DNA from: Enchytraeus crypticus
Lineage: Eukaryota > Annelida > Clitellata > Enchytraeida > Enchytraeidae
Assembly: GCA_905160935.1 (NCBI GenBank)
Contig: CAJHZI010000418.1
Location: forward strand, 62,001-126,000
DNA length: 64,000 nt
Reading direction: 5' to 3'
The notes beneath the pieces were generated by a model. That model was not told the DNA's origin. It did not search any database and saw only the letters and a list, made by a program, of their open reading frames with translations. The first letter of the stretch is position 1, and each line of letters opens with the position of its first letter. Shown one piece after another: positions 44,775-55,543 of the stretch. A program made the translations under genes and the position numbers.

Positions 44775-46976
44775 ATATTATATATATACTGTATTGTATA
44801 TACAGTATATCTTATATAGTACATTTTTTGTTAATACTGATATCTGAGATAATGCATTTTATATATTATGATATATTATATAAAATAACCTATTAATACT
44901 CTTTGTAATTTGCCAAACCTAATTACACATACAAGTATACGTGTACTTGTAATGTAAGGTGCTTACTGTATGGTACTTTATAATATGCCTATTTCTGTAA
45001 ACAATAAATATTAAATAGTACAATTCGACACTTTACTCGGTAAGATATTCGACCGCGGATCAGAATGTGCGGGGTTCAAATCCTGGGCTCACCCGTCATT
45101 GACATCGCTGTTGAGTGAGGAATCTGACGTTAACATTAGCTTTACCGGCTTTTTTATTAATCTACTGCAATTCTAACGTTACACTGTGTATTTTGACAGA
45201 TACCTGCTCATAGTGCACCGATCGCTCTATTCCCGTTTCTCATCCCGTGCCGCCATATTCCTCCAGGTGGCTCTCGTATGGATCGCCTCCTTCCTCTGCG
45301 TCCTGCCCGGGATCCTAGGCTTCCAGGCACAGGTCGGCTACTCCGACCAGGTGGGACGCTGCAATTATCTCCGCCAGGAATCCAAGGCCACATTAGCTTC
45401 CATCTTTACGATTGGATTCTTCATTCCATGCCTCCTGATGTTTTACTGCTACCTGCGCATCTGGATTAAAGTCCTGAAGAGTGGACTGAGAATCGTTTCT
45501 CACAACTCTACTCAACGAGCTGAGAGATGTGTGGGAAGTCACAATAAAGTATCCAGCAATCTGGATCAGGAGAAGATACAGGTATCGGGAAATAGATTGG
45601 ATGTATGTAGGTATAAAAGTAATGTTACTCCGAGATCCGGTTTGGAGTCTCATTCCGGATTGAGCGTTCAGTCAATTGAGGAGGAAGGCAGTCACTCAAT
45701 TGCACGTGATTCCTTGAGATTTCATCTCACTGTCGATCCGCTCAAAGTGGGAAAGGACTCCGAAGAAGTACAGACAGAATCTCTCATGGCCCGTCATGAG
45801 GTACCTAGGAACAATGACAGTAGAAGCAGTCATGAGGAAACAACGAACAATGACAGTAGGAGCAGTCATGAGGAAACAAGGAACAATGACAGTAGAAACA
45901 GTCACGAGGAAACAAGGAACACTGACAGTAGGAGCAATCATGAGGAAACAAGGAACAATGACAATAGGAGCAGTCATGAGGCAACTAGGAACAATGACAG
46001 TAGGAGCAGCTCTGATACAGTAAGAATCGTGGCGTCAAAGCGACTCGATCTGCCTGAATTTTCAGTAAATTGCTTAAATCCCAATCAGATGGTCACGAAG
46101 AATCTTAATTCGAAAAGCGTGGAAGTTATTGGGCAATCCGATGGAAGTAACTTAGAAGACTCAGATGTATCGGGGCATAAATCTACCCTTACGAAGTCAA
46201 ATTCGTACCTAAATCTTGGAAATAAAATGATGTTAAGCGTATTTTCACCCAAATCTAGTTTTCGAGTAATTCGTCATCCAAAAGTGCTGCGAAGACAGCC
46301 AATCAGTTTCGAGCATCAGTCTTCCTCCGTTGAAAGTGTGATTGACAAAACTAAAACACGGAACGAAGTTTTTCCATCTGGGAAACAGGATAATTTTCCA
46401 TATGAAGAAGCAGAAATTGTGATGAAGACAATACAGCCAAATTCACAATCACACATGAGTAATCAAATACCTGAAAAATGCGTCATTCAAACTTCTCAAT
46501 CTGTAGTAAATGAACTGAAAGAATGCTACAATCAACGTCTAACAACAACTACGAATAAAGAGCATGACCATAAAGAAAGGTTTGATAATTCCACGAGGAA
46601 CAGAAGCATAATAGCGGACCTACTCCGAAGCCCGTCCAACAATTCAACTCATCGTTTTCCAGGATCTTCCTTTTTTAAAGGAACCACAAATCCGATTTCT
46701 CGCAAAATAAGCGGAAGTCGTTCAAGGTTTAATTCAATCAGGATGATATTTGTGATATTCGTCACTTTTTTCGTCACCTATTTGCCGTTCACTGGCATTA
46801 ACATGTTTGCCAACAGTGATAATCTAAATAGAAACTGGTATATGATTACTTCGTTGAATTTCTGGGCTGGATCCTGCGTGAATCCTATTATTTATGGAAT
46901 TATGAATGAACAGTTTCGAAACGGATATCTAGAGTTGTTCAGCATTGTGACGAGAAGATTGAAGACAATATATTAA
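43074..46976 (+). CDS. GPCR gene 2: melatonin-receptor/Tre1-like class A receptor, 2 coding exons, 721 aa
   Basis: Predicted seven-helix plasma-membrane receptor, paralogue of genes 1 and 3. Exons are 43074-43462 and 45200-46976. The short N-terminus has one sequon (N5). TM1 is about 33-58 and TM2 about 69-90. C105 heads TM3, which ends NRYLLIVHR (129-137). TM4 is about 150-170, with ECL2 C184 in [11 protein letters not shown] and TM5 at about 195-219. IL3 (about 222-639) is Ser/Asn/Glu-rich and includes six 12-residue repeats at 333-404. TM6 (about 642-664) follows NSIRM, and TM7 holds NPIIY (691-695). From QDPNNIVGKV through TM3 it is close to genes 1 and 3, whereas IL3 is hardly alignable. 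The position corresponding to gene 1 intron 2 (after ESK) is uninterrupted. Ligand unknown; the class A assignment is firm, the subfamily is inferred. Confidence 0.93.
43512..43590 (-). mobile_element. CR1/L2-like LINE 3' tail fragment in the gene 2 intron
   Basis: The reverse complement has ATGTGCTGCTGGGGCGTCC, then GGGATGAGGAAATTAACG, matching the LINE tail (ATGTGCTGTTGGGGACGTCC and GGATGAGGAAACGGACG). Confidence 0.75.
43679..43737. repeat. (TA)n tract in the gene 2 intron
   Basis: Nearly pure TA dinucleotides. Confidence 0.95.
44197..44316 (+). mobile_element. SINE-A in the gene 2 intron
   Basis: GATACTCGACCGCGGATCAG, CGGGGTCAAATCCTGGGCTC and AAACTGACGTTAACATTAGC. The box A half is truncated. 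Confidence 0.85.
44552..44650 (+). mobile_element. SINE-A, diverged, in the gene 2 intron
   Basis: Keeps AAGGTTTAAAATCCGGTGCTC and AGGAAACTGACGTTAAAC with the right spacing. Confidence 0.65.
45036..45156 (+). mobile_element. SINE-A just upstream of the gene 2 exon 2 acceptor
   Basis: CTCGGTAAGATATTCGACCG, GGGGTTCAAATCCTGGGCTC and GAGTGAGGAATCTGACGTTA. It ends about 45 bp before the splice acceptor, so it probably lies close to the branch-point zone. Confidence 0.87.
45200..46976 (+). CDS. GPCR gene 2, coding exon 2 (TM4 to C-terminus)
   Basis: The acceptor TTTTGACAG at 45191-45199 is followed by A TAC CTG, completing Arg and giving [17 protein letters not shown]. The exon encodes TM4-TM7 without interruption and ends at TAA 46974-46976. 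A SINE ends only about 45 bp upstream of the acceptor. Confidence 0.94.
45807..46022 (+). repeat. 36-bp coding tandem repeat in IL3 of GPCR gene 2
   Basis: Six in-frame copies of a 12-residue unit (RNNDSRSSHEET, residues 333-404), the last one decayed (SSSDTV). The unit is hydrophilic and low-complexity, with Ser residues that could be phosphorylated. The period is a multiple of 3, so growth or loss keeps the frame. Confidence 0.95.
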
Positions 46977-47229
46977 CTGAACGCAGACTTCCATTAGTTT
47001 GCATTGTGCTACTTTGAAGGCAATGAACTATAAACTTTATTTTCTTTAAAAAACCTACAACGTTGGTAATTACAATACAGGCTAAGTTGAGAGTTCGGAA
47101 GTTGCAGATCCCGAGAAAGTTGAGAAAGATTGTTGGATGGGTTCTATTTGAGAAGATATAGTCACAGAATTACAAATAATCATACAATTATTGTAATTAT
47201 ACCGTTAAATAGCTTCAGAAATGGTTTCG

Positions 47230-47269
47230 TGGTGTAGTACTTCCAAGAGATTTTGGAAGTACTACACCA
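47230..47269 (+). other. perfect 17-bp hairpin 250 bp after gene 2
   Basis: Arms TGGTGTAGTACTTCCAA (47230-47246) and its exact complement (47253-47269) around a GAGATT loop. It could lie in the gene 2 3'UTR; function unknown. Confidence 0.85.
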
Positions 47270-48844
47270 AGCAACGCTTAAACGAGTATCTCATTTTATG
47301 AGTAAAACAAAATACTTTTATCGCTTTAAAAATCAATTGTAGAAGTTAGCTATACTAATCTATGTGCAGTTAATTAACGAGACGAGAACTTAACGGTGAC
47401 TCTAACTTAAAAACCGATTATACAAGATTGACGTGATTTTGAAACTTAGGCGACTTTTAGAATAGAACTTTAGTAAAACGGAGAAAGATTTATGCGTGGC
47501 TTGAAGAGATGAAATTGAAAACTTGGAGAGCTCGGTCTTTATAATTTATCCCGAATCATCTTATGGACTCCGAACCGCATAATTTTACTTAGACACTGCA
47601 AAAATAGATATTTTAATTCAGCCAGTTGATCGGTGCACCGAGTTCTTTGTGGGAAAATTTTTCAGATTAAAGTCAATAACTTTAAGGCACTTTCTCTTCT
47701 CGGACACCCTGTATTATGTTAGGCTAAAGAGCTTTTATAACCCGAAAATTTCTATAGCAGTGTCACGGTGGTTGACCGGACTTTCAGACTGCTTTCATTT
47801 CATTGTAAGTCGTATCATTGCTGTTAGTAGCGTTTGCTGGCTTCAAGCTCCGATACATTATTAAACCTAATCATTATTGTAGACTGAACTGAGATTAGAA
47901 CTCAGAACACTTGCTTTCAAGAAGATAACTCCAGACATTACGCCATTTCCATTCCCCAGATGTTTTGAAGGTTTAAGCTAGGTACTTTACATGTAGCGAG
48001 GATCATTGAGAGGTTTACTTTAATATTTCTTAAGTATTAAAGTATAGGTAAATAAGCATTATAGGCCTAAGTCTTCAGTAATAGATTAGTTGAACATTTT
48101 GCGGAAAAGTAATAATATATATCCTCATGACATCCGGTAGCAACCTGAAAGGTAATAGTATGCTGTTGCTATATTTATCTTATGTAATGGAAAGAGGAGG
48201 AATATTTCCGCTCTGCTAAACCATAATTTATGTGTAACAAGTGGTGTGCCAATTTGTATAGAATTAACTTGAATTGACTAAACACTACGGTGACCAGACA
48301 ATAATCTGAGTTAAGTAAATATTTTCTACTTCTTTGCCTATTTGTTTATTTACTTCATTCATTTGTAAATAATTTTTATGGTTTATACTTACTAATTGAA
48401 GCAGTTTAACGTTAGTCATTGGTAGGGAACAAATTTTTGCACTAGTTTGAAATCAGATGTGCCTACTAGAAATGGGATCTACTAAGCGTTGATTATACTA
48501 ATCCTGCAAAAACCTGACGAATGACAACAGTGAACGACATCGATCACTTTGGCGCTAATTCCCTGATCTCGATATTTATATTTTCCGCATTTTGTAGTTG
48601 CATTTAAATTTTTTGTTATTTTGGCAAAAAGCTTATTAACTTAACTAGTAGTTCAGCTTTTATGTGTATACTTGAAGTCTTTTACATTACTGTATTAGTT
48701 AAATTTAATTATAATATTATTTTCATACTACCGCAAATCTTCATTTTAAATTTTTCATGAAATAGACAAGGCGTAGTAAAATAAAATTATCCTGGCAGTA
48801 AATTATACTCAGTTACTAATTATACTTACTTCATAATAATGTCC

Positions 48845-48960
48845 AGTGTTTACTCCGGGTCACTAAAGAATGTAGCAACCATAGATTGCTCTGGTCGGAA
48901 GGGGCAACTAAACATTCGCTGAGGAAGGCAAACGGAAATCAAATTCACTACATGAAAGAC
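48845..48960 (+). repeat. dispersed repeat D-like fragment
   Basis: ACTCCGGGTCACTAAAGAAT and CGCTGAGGAAGGCAAACGG resemble 49605-49690 and 31145-31245. Confidence 0.45.
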
Positions 48961-49204
48961 TAAATTGGATGAATTAAAGTTAAGCCATTTCACTACATTA
49001 GATGTACAAATACCTTAACTTAAAGAGAAAATTTACTGGGATCTAGGAATGAGAATAAAGTTGCTTTTCCCATATTAATCTTAATGAATTTAGTATAAAT
49101 TTTAAGGGTTGTATGTCCGAATGGTAGCATATACTTGTATAGCTAAAAAACACATATGATCGAATCTAATCGGCCTCTCTCAATATACAGCTAAAGCAAA
49201 GTTT

Positions 49205-49320
49205 AACGTCAATTTCCTATATTGAAAGCATGTTGGTGAAGGTAGGGCACTGAATTTCAGCCCTATGTTTACTAATCCACAGTCTGAATATCTCCCGACT
49301 TGCTACCCGGTAGCATTTTA
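49205..49320 (-). mobile_element. SINE-A-like, strongly diverged
   Basis: The reverse complement has GGTAGCAAGTCGGGAGATAT at the head and AGGAAATTGACGTTAAAC at the tail, with a decayed box B between. Confidence 0.5.
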
Positions 49321-49339
49321 CTATGTAGCTCATGTACTA

Positions 49340-49467
49340 AAGCTAAAAATCGAATGTTATAGTCAGTTTCCGCTTCGATAGCGATGTCAGTGACGAGCGA
49401 GCCCAGGGATTTGAATCCCGCACATACTGATCCGCGATAGAAATATCATACCGACATCGCCACTGGC
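49340..49467 (-). mobile_element. SINE-A
   Basis: The reverse complement reads GCCAGTGGCGATGTCGGTAT, GGATTCAAATCCCTGGGCTC and CGAAGCGGAAACTGACTATA. Confidence 0.82.
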
Positions 49468-49597
49468 AAGAGCACCCTGACAGTACCCTTGAGATATAGC
49501 GATTTTAAATTTAAGATAATTCTACATTGTGCCATTGTAATTTCGTTTTATTGTCTATTCCACAATTTATTCGTATACATGTATGTTAGCCTATCGT

Positions 49598-49700
49598 GTT
49601 TTGGCCGGGCCAATGAATAATAGACCACCCTTTAGCTGCACGTGCCCTAAGAGGAGACAAAGCATAAACTGAGGAAGGCAACGGAAAACCACCTATTTGG
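49598..49700 (+). repeat. dispersed repeat D-like fragment
   Basis: GGCCGGGCCAATGAATAATA, GACCACC and CTGAGGAAGGCAACGGAAA. Same module as 48845-48960. Confidence 0.45.
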
Positions 49701-49740
49701 CTATTTTTCCCAAACTATGAGCTACATATGACATGAGTAA

Positions 49741-49885
49741 TGAGTAAGGCTTGGTCATTTGGGTGGGAATTGGTTTGTTGATCTATGGAGTGCTCTATAT
49801 GGAGCAGGAGAGCAGACTCGAGAGTATGAATAAATACCACGGACCTGCCGCTTGACAGAACACTATAGAGAGATTAGCTTAATAT
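49741..49885 (+). mobile_element. RTE-like LINE 3' fragment
   Basis: Ends CCACGGACCTGCCGCTTGACAG then AACACTATAGAGAGATTAG, similar to the 3' terminus at 39012-39045. Confidence 0.55.
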
Positions 49886-50577
49886 GACTCGAGCTGCTGC
49901 AGTCGCATTCAATGAAAACCCTCAATTTCGTAATGTAGTCATCTAATCTTCAAGATGCCAATTAATCAAAATATTGTAAATTCCACTGACGGAAACTGTT
50001 TGACAGTTGCATAATTTAACGACTTCTGTCAGAACACCTGTCTTGTTCAAAATGTTCTTTCTTATATCAAAAGGCAGTTCATCTGGCATTCGAAAAATAG
50101 CGGAAATGCGATATTTTTAGATAGGCTACTATTTAGTTTAATTTATTTAAATTAAAAATAGAACAACGTCAATATATCGAGTAGATTATTTCTTTATTTG
50201 TCCATTTTGTTATTTTACTGTTTTTATTATTTTCTTTTCCATTCTTACATTATTTCGGCACAAATGAATTATCAGCTTAATATTTATCAGGTTTTTGAGT
50301 TCTAAGTTGATCACAGATAGTTTCTGGCTTCATAACATTAGGTTTTTCTTTAAACTTTATTAGTTTATTCACTTTTATACAAATTAAAATAAAGCTTTCA
50401 AATTCAGTAGTTCATTTTGTGGTCTAACAGGTAATAGCTGAAGAATTATAAAGTCAGATTCTTACGTATATTTGACTCCCCTAAGTTCGAGTCTAGGATC
50501 AGCAGATCAGAAAATAACTTTTTTCAGATTAAAATATGTTATAAAGAATGTTAAATATCATCATTGATGACCAGAGG

Positions 50578-50745
50578 GGCGGGAATTAGCGCAGTCGGTT
50601 AAGTCAATAAACGAAGTTAAGCAGCGTCGCGCTCGATTAGTGCATGGATGGGCGACCACCTTGGAAGACTGAATGTTGACAGCTTTGAATGAAAGATCCC
50701 CAGAGCACAGGTTCAACGTACAAAACTCAGGCCCTGCTCAGACGA
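50578..50745 (+). mobile_element. tRNA/5S chimeric-looking SINE
   Basis: The head GGGAATTAGCGCAGTCGG fits a tRNA box A. It is followed by GAAGTTAAGCAGCGTCGCGC, GATTAGTGCATGGATGG and GCGACCACC, which line up with the 5S rRNA box A, intermediate element and box C. A body and end (GAAAGATCCCCAGAGCAC, CAGGCCCTGCTC) follow. Confidence 0.7.
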
Positions 50746-51819
50746 AAGTTTTCATTTCACGAACATGAATATTTCGGCAAAATAGTACCCACCAGTCGGC
50801 CGAATTTCATTAAGTAGGAATCCCGGCCAGACTTGTTTCAACATCAACGAAATGAACGAGTGCGACATACGTTAAAAATATCACCGTAATTTTAGTCTTG
50901 TGCGTTCTTTTAGACATAGATATAGAAGGCGTCTGCAGTAGAATTTAAGCATATCTATTATCTCTAACAACTATGGTTTATTTGCTTGGTGACCTCATTC
51001 AGTCAGAGATAGGTTAGTGACAGTTAACTCTCGATATCCTCTTGTCCGATTTTGAGTACGAACAAAATCTCCAACTTAGTTCCCATAGAGTCGAGGAAAA
51101 TCATGATTAATGTGACAGTCAAGATGTTTTCAGAAATATCAAACATCTAAATTTGGCTTCTTGCTAACGTTCGATTTGACCATATGTTATGTGACGCAAT
51201 GGGAGGCTATGCCTTGCATGCATCGAGTGCTACTTCTAGCATTCATTCTGTGAGCCTGTCTTTCATTCAGAGCATTTATACGAAAGGAAACTTACATGTA
51301 ATAGACATTCTGAATATCGTTTATATTAATTTAGATTTCTTTAGTTACTCATATTATATACGAAAACAACGCACTGAATGGTGTTATGTATTGTCAGTAA
51401 AGTATTTAAGTTGCCCACTAAATTATAGTTTGGACAGCAAAGTACTGCAATGGGATATTACTGAGATGTCATTAAATAATTAGTCAGACTTTCAGAACAA
51501 AGTTATTCACATCAAACATTTATATATTTAAATGTTGCTTATTATTTAGATATTGTATAGGGTCAATAATCCATGCAAACGATTTCGTACTAATTTAAAT
51601 TGTCAGTTTTTAAACACTTGATTAGAAACGCTTAACGCTTAAATATAGCAAAAAAGGTACAATAAGAAATCAGAGAAACATTGATCTGAAGAGAATCTCA
51701 ATTTAACTGCATTACATTGAAATGTGTATTTTCAAGATTGTATATTACACCTGCTTTTGGACGATATGTATTGAATGAAAATAAAACATTGAAGAGTGCA
51801 TAAATCATAAATTAATAAT

Positions 51820-51975
51820 AATAATAACAACAACAATTAGAGTGCTACTGTCATCAATGACAACATCAAGCACTATGAGACAAAAATCAAGCCGGCGAGC
51901 AAAAAGATGGTCCAAAACGGTGCAAATTCCAAAATCCAGATAATCAGTCCAAAGAATAAAAATTACGTCATAAAC
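51820..51975 (-). mobile_element. dispersed element, paralogous to the gene 3 intron insertion
   Basis: Shares AACAATTAGAGTGCTAC, TCATCAATGACAACATC and ATCAAGCCGGCG with 56040-56190. Both begin with an AAT-rich microsatellite, consistent with a minus-strand retroelement tail. Confidence 0.65.
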
Positions 51976-52072
51976 GCTGCTGTACTCTGCACCTTAGTGT
52001 ACAGTGCCGCACCTTAGTGTACGGTGCTGTACACTAAGATGTAGCATTCAGCAGCGTTCATGACATATAATT
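51965..52072. other. imperfect inverted repeat of about 40 bp
   Basis: The left arm has CGTCATAAACGCTGCTG and CACCTTAGTGTAC; the right arm has GTACACTAAGATG and CAGCAGCGTTCATGAC. CACCTTAGTGTAC is repeated once more in the spacer. Confidence 0.75.
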
Positions 52073-52774
52073 TATCCAATCTTCCTTCTTCTCATTTCAC
52101 TCAATAAATATTGTCCGTAAGGAGGAGTAACTATTTTAAACAATTATATTTTTAAACTACTGTTGAAACTATTGACGACATATATGCAGTTGGTCTATTA
52201 GCAAATAACTGCATTTAGCGGTCATTGATTTTAAACTGTCTAATGGAACTTTTAGTCAGTGCCACTCATCGAATGATGGAGAACTTATTGACTTTGTCTT
52301 TTAAATGCAGCCTATAGCATTGAAAGTTTCAGTTTCATTTAAATACAGTAAAAATCTATTAAAACTTGCTGACAAATGACATAAGGATTGATTTAAATTG
52401 ATTAAATAAGTGCAATGGTATAATTCTAAACTTAATTAAAGATCCGATAAAATCTCATGGATAGTTTCTGACATACAAATATATATTTCTAAATTTTTTA
52501 TATTAGACTGTTATTTGTGTATTTGCTTAATATTAAAGTATGAAATACAACAAATCGTCAAACTGATTAAATCAAAACAATTACAGCTATAGTAGGAATT
52601 ATTTTTCCCTTTATTCTCAAAATATGCATATCCACGAGAGGAATTATGGCTTTGTCTTTGATTAGAGTTTTATCATTTTTGAGAGAAATAAGAAGGACAG
52701 AATTCTCGGACCAGTTTCTTGGACAGGTTCTGACTGCTAAAGTTGGGATTTGTAAAGACATAGAAGGCTAAGGT

Positions 52775-52862
52775 CTAGTTAAGCGTTAGTTCCATGTCTC
52801 GAATGTACGTCAGGTGCCTGCTGGATTTGAACCCTACATCCGCAGACGTAGGCCTACTCGCT
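52775..52862 (-). mobile_element. SINE-A-like fragment
   Basis: The reverse complement contains TAGGGTTCAAATCC and CCTGACGTACATTCGAGACA with the tail GGAACTAACG, a diverged body and tail. Confidence 0.5.
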
Positions 52863-53424
52863 ACCGATATGATATTATTGTACCGTTTTAATATATAAAA
52901 TTTATGTGAAAATTAGATGCAGGACCTAAGGTAATATGTTTAATTGTCATTGTTTGCAAATATTTATACGTGTAGATTGTTGATTGTCTTAATATTTCTA
53001 CTACTTGATCCGCTAAATTTATCTTGGCACATAATTATACTAAGCATTTTATTTAACATAATTAGTAAGTAATGCAAATGTTTGTATTTTTTAATTATGA
53101 ATATGTAAGTGCCACTTTTGGGCCTTTATGTCCGTTCATGCGCTCAAACTTTTTATTGTAAATGACAGTTATGATATGCATAGGATAAATAAAATAAGTA
53201 AAAGAAATATGCCATCGGCTTCATATAATCACGGAGTATGTCCTAAATATCGAACCAGTCCAAAAATGTTGATAAAAAGGGACAGAATTTACTGGAAAAC
53301 CAGACGAAAGAAAAATAGTCAGCGCTTATTAAGTCACAATAGTTCTTGCAGCATGCAGACCAATTATTGGCCAAGTGCCCTGATTATAAGACTGCTTAGC
53401 AGAATTCTTTTTCAGAGTTCGAAG

Positions 53425-53590
53425 GCAGTTGAGGTAGTTGATGCAGCTTAGGCAGTTGAGGTAGTTGAGGCAGTTGAAACAGTTGAGGCAATTGAGGAAA
53501 TTGAGGCAGTTGAGACAATTGAGGCAGTTGAGGCAATTGAGGCAGTTGAGGTAGTGGAGGCAGTTGAGATGAGGCAGTTGAGGCAGCTGC
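53425..53590 (+). repeat. 9-bp minisatellite
   Basis: About 17 copies of TTGAGGCAG with AATTGAGG and GTAG variants. Confidence 0.93.
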
Positions 53591-53914
53591 ACTAGAGCAG
53601 ATAGAATAAGAGCCGCGGAGAGGATTCTTCAGACTGTCTGGCAATGAAGAGGATGATAAGTTGATTAAAAATATTGTACAGATTGACAGAGATAGCGTTG
53701 AATAGGCAGATATAATAAGTTTTATCATACTTAGGCATGTGGATTAATTGAGATGTTTGGATATTTTAAGTTGTTATTTATTTTCTTACTTTTTAGTTTC
53801 GTTAATACTTTCTTGCACAAGAGTACGATCACAAGAGTTAACGTTTGAAGTCAACGGTTAGTTTCGGAGTTCAAGGGAGACGTTTGTAAGAGACAAAGTA
53901 TTCTTGTAAGAAGA

Positions 53915-54112
53915 GCTAGGCCTATATGAACTAGGCCTATGTGAGCTAGGCCTATAAGCACTGGGCCTTTCAGAACAGACCTATAAGAACTAGGCCTATA
54001 TAAAATAGGCCTATAAGAACTAGGCCTATATGAAATAGGCCTATAAGAACTAGGCCTATATGAAATAGGCCTATAAGAACTAGGCCTATATGAAATAGGC
54101 CTATAAGAACAA
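53915..54112 (+). repeat. 30-bp minisatellite built on TAGGCCTAT
   Basis: ACTAGGCCTATATGAAATAG followed by GCCTATAAGA repeated; the 3' four copies are almost identical, the 5' ones diverged. Confidence 0.95.
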
Positions 54113-55274
54113 CAAGAACATGAGAACTAATAACTCATTTATGGCAACTCAACTAGCACTGGCATTGGAATCCTAATTTTCAATTTACAATGCTTAGGAA
54201 AGTAATTTTGAATTTGACTTGCTAAATATTCACAATTGATGACACCAAACCTTGCCATTCAAATTCATATAAAACTCCAGTACTTTGCCGTTACATTTAG
54301 GTTATTGACTTAAAGAACAGTCCTTTATCATTTTTCCAATCGTCATTAGATTTTTAACTGTTTTGGTTTGCATTCCATCAAGTTGACCATCATCGATCTG
54401 AAATATCCTCATATCATTAAACCGTTCGCGATTGATGGACGCAGAGGGTAGGTCCTTACGTTAAGATCAGATTGTATCTCTAATGGAAGAGAATTGAATG
54501 TAACTCAAGAGCATGCTCAGATTGTATCTCTACTGGCAGCTGACAGAGAATTGAATGTAACTCATGCACAGTAAAAGATTTGCGACTAAGCATAAAATTG
54601 TGCAACTATTTATCACATAAGTAAATAGTTTTTAAGACAGATTTAAATATTTTCTATTGCTCTCTTAGTTATATTCTTTATATGTTTACTGCGGTGGTCT
54701 GCTCGCTATGGTACTTTAGTGCCTTCTCTGATGGCCGTTGTGAGCAAATTTTACTTTCTGCTTGATGATTCAGCTGTTGATTATATTCCAGTATTTAAAT
54801 TAATTAGGTGAAGTAAATGATTTTCATTAATGATGTCAAACTGTCGGCACCTATATGTTACTTCCTATTTAACTTCCTGGCATTCTAACAATATGAATTA
54901 ACCCTGTACAATGATTAGATCTAATTATCTGTTTAGTTAAAGTTAGCAAAAGTTGAATTTTATGCACAATTATTCTATTTTATTAAAGTAGAATAAGTCA
55001 ATAACATATCGCCAGAAATATTACGCGGAATGTTCTAAACCAGTCTTCAGATATTTAGTAGCGGCATAGCTTTTTTAAAGTTAGCTGGCTAAATAGAGAC
55101 AAACTAATCTACGTTTGTTCATTTATAGAGAGATTTTAAAATGATTTTATTAATAGTAATCTCCGACAATTTCTACGGCGGTGTCATGGCCAGTGTCCGG
55201 TCTTCGAAACCGCTTAAAAATTATTGCTTTGATAATTAACGATTTAAATAACTAAACGTTTATCAGTAGATTCC

Positions 55275-55376
55275 AATATTCCTATCATTTTATTAGCAGG
55301 CGATTTCCACTACGAATGGAATAAGCTTAAATATTCTATCATTTTATTTGCAGAAGATTTTCACAGTGACTCGAAT
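55275..55376 (+). repeat. 54-bp tandem duplication carrying two acceptor-like sites upstream of GPCR gene 3
   Basis: The block with ATCATTTTATTAGCAG (ending 55299) recurs 54 bp later as ATCATTTTATTTGCAG (ending 55353). Each is followed by a related GATTTYCAC. Both look like splice acceptors lying 190-245 bp before the ATG. Confidence 0.6.
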
Positions 55377-55543
55377 CCAATGAATTGATAGTCATTAGCA
55401 TGATACTGTAATAGTGAAATAGCATACAGTGTATATGAGGCAATACGAGAATCGTTTTAGACTTTAAGTAATATACTTACATGTATATTTCTAAATGGAT
55501 CCGAGAACAATAATTTTTATACACATGGAATAGTGCAATTGAA

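Larger units (their letters stand above)
43463..45199 (+). other. intron of GPCR gene 2
   Basis: 1.7-kb phase-2 intron. It contains a reverse CR1/L2 LINE tail, a (TA)n tract at 43679-43737 and three forward SINE-A copies, so most of its length is inserted sequence. Confidence 0.9.
46977..55543. other. intergenic region between GPCR genes 2 and 3
   Basis: No host gene supported. Frames at 47649-47864, 51184-51483 and 53128-53451 have no recognisable motif. It includes a perfect hairpin, SINE copies, a tRNA/5S-like SINE, an inverted repeat and two minisatellites. Confidence 0.7.

Noticed and set aside
45208-45977. Minus-strand frames over gene 2 (for example MTAPIVIVPCFL repeats)
   Set aside because: Shadow of the 36-bp coding repeat and TM exons.
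50600-50670. 5S rRNA gene
   Set aside because: The 5' half is missing and box C is altered (GTGCATGG); it lies in a SINE.
53329-53728. Cys-Leu-Asn (NCLNCLNC) and Pro-Gln-Leu repeat frames
   Set aside because: 9-bp minisatellite translated on the minus strand; no flanking domain or start context.
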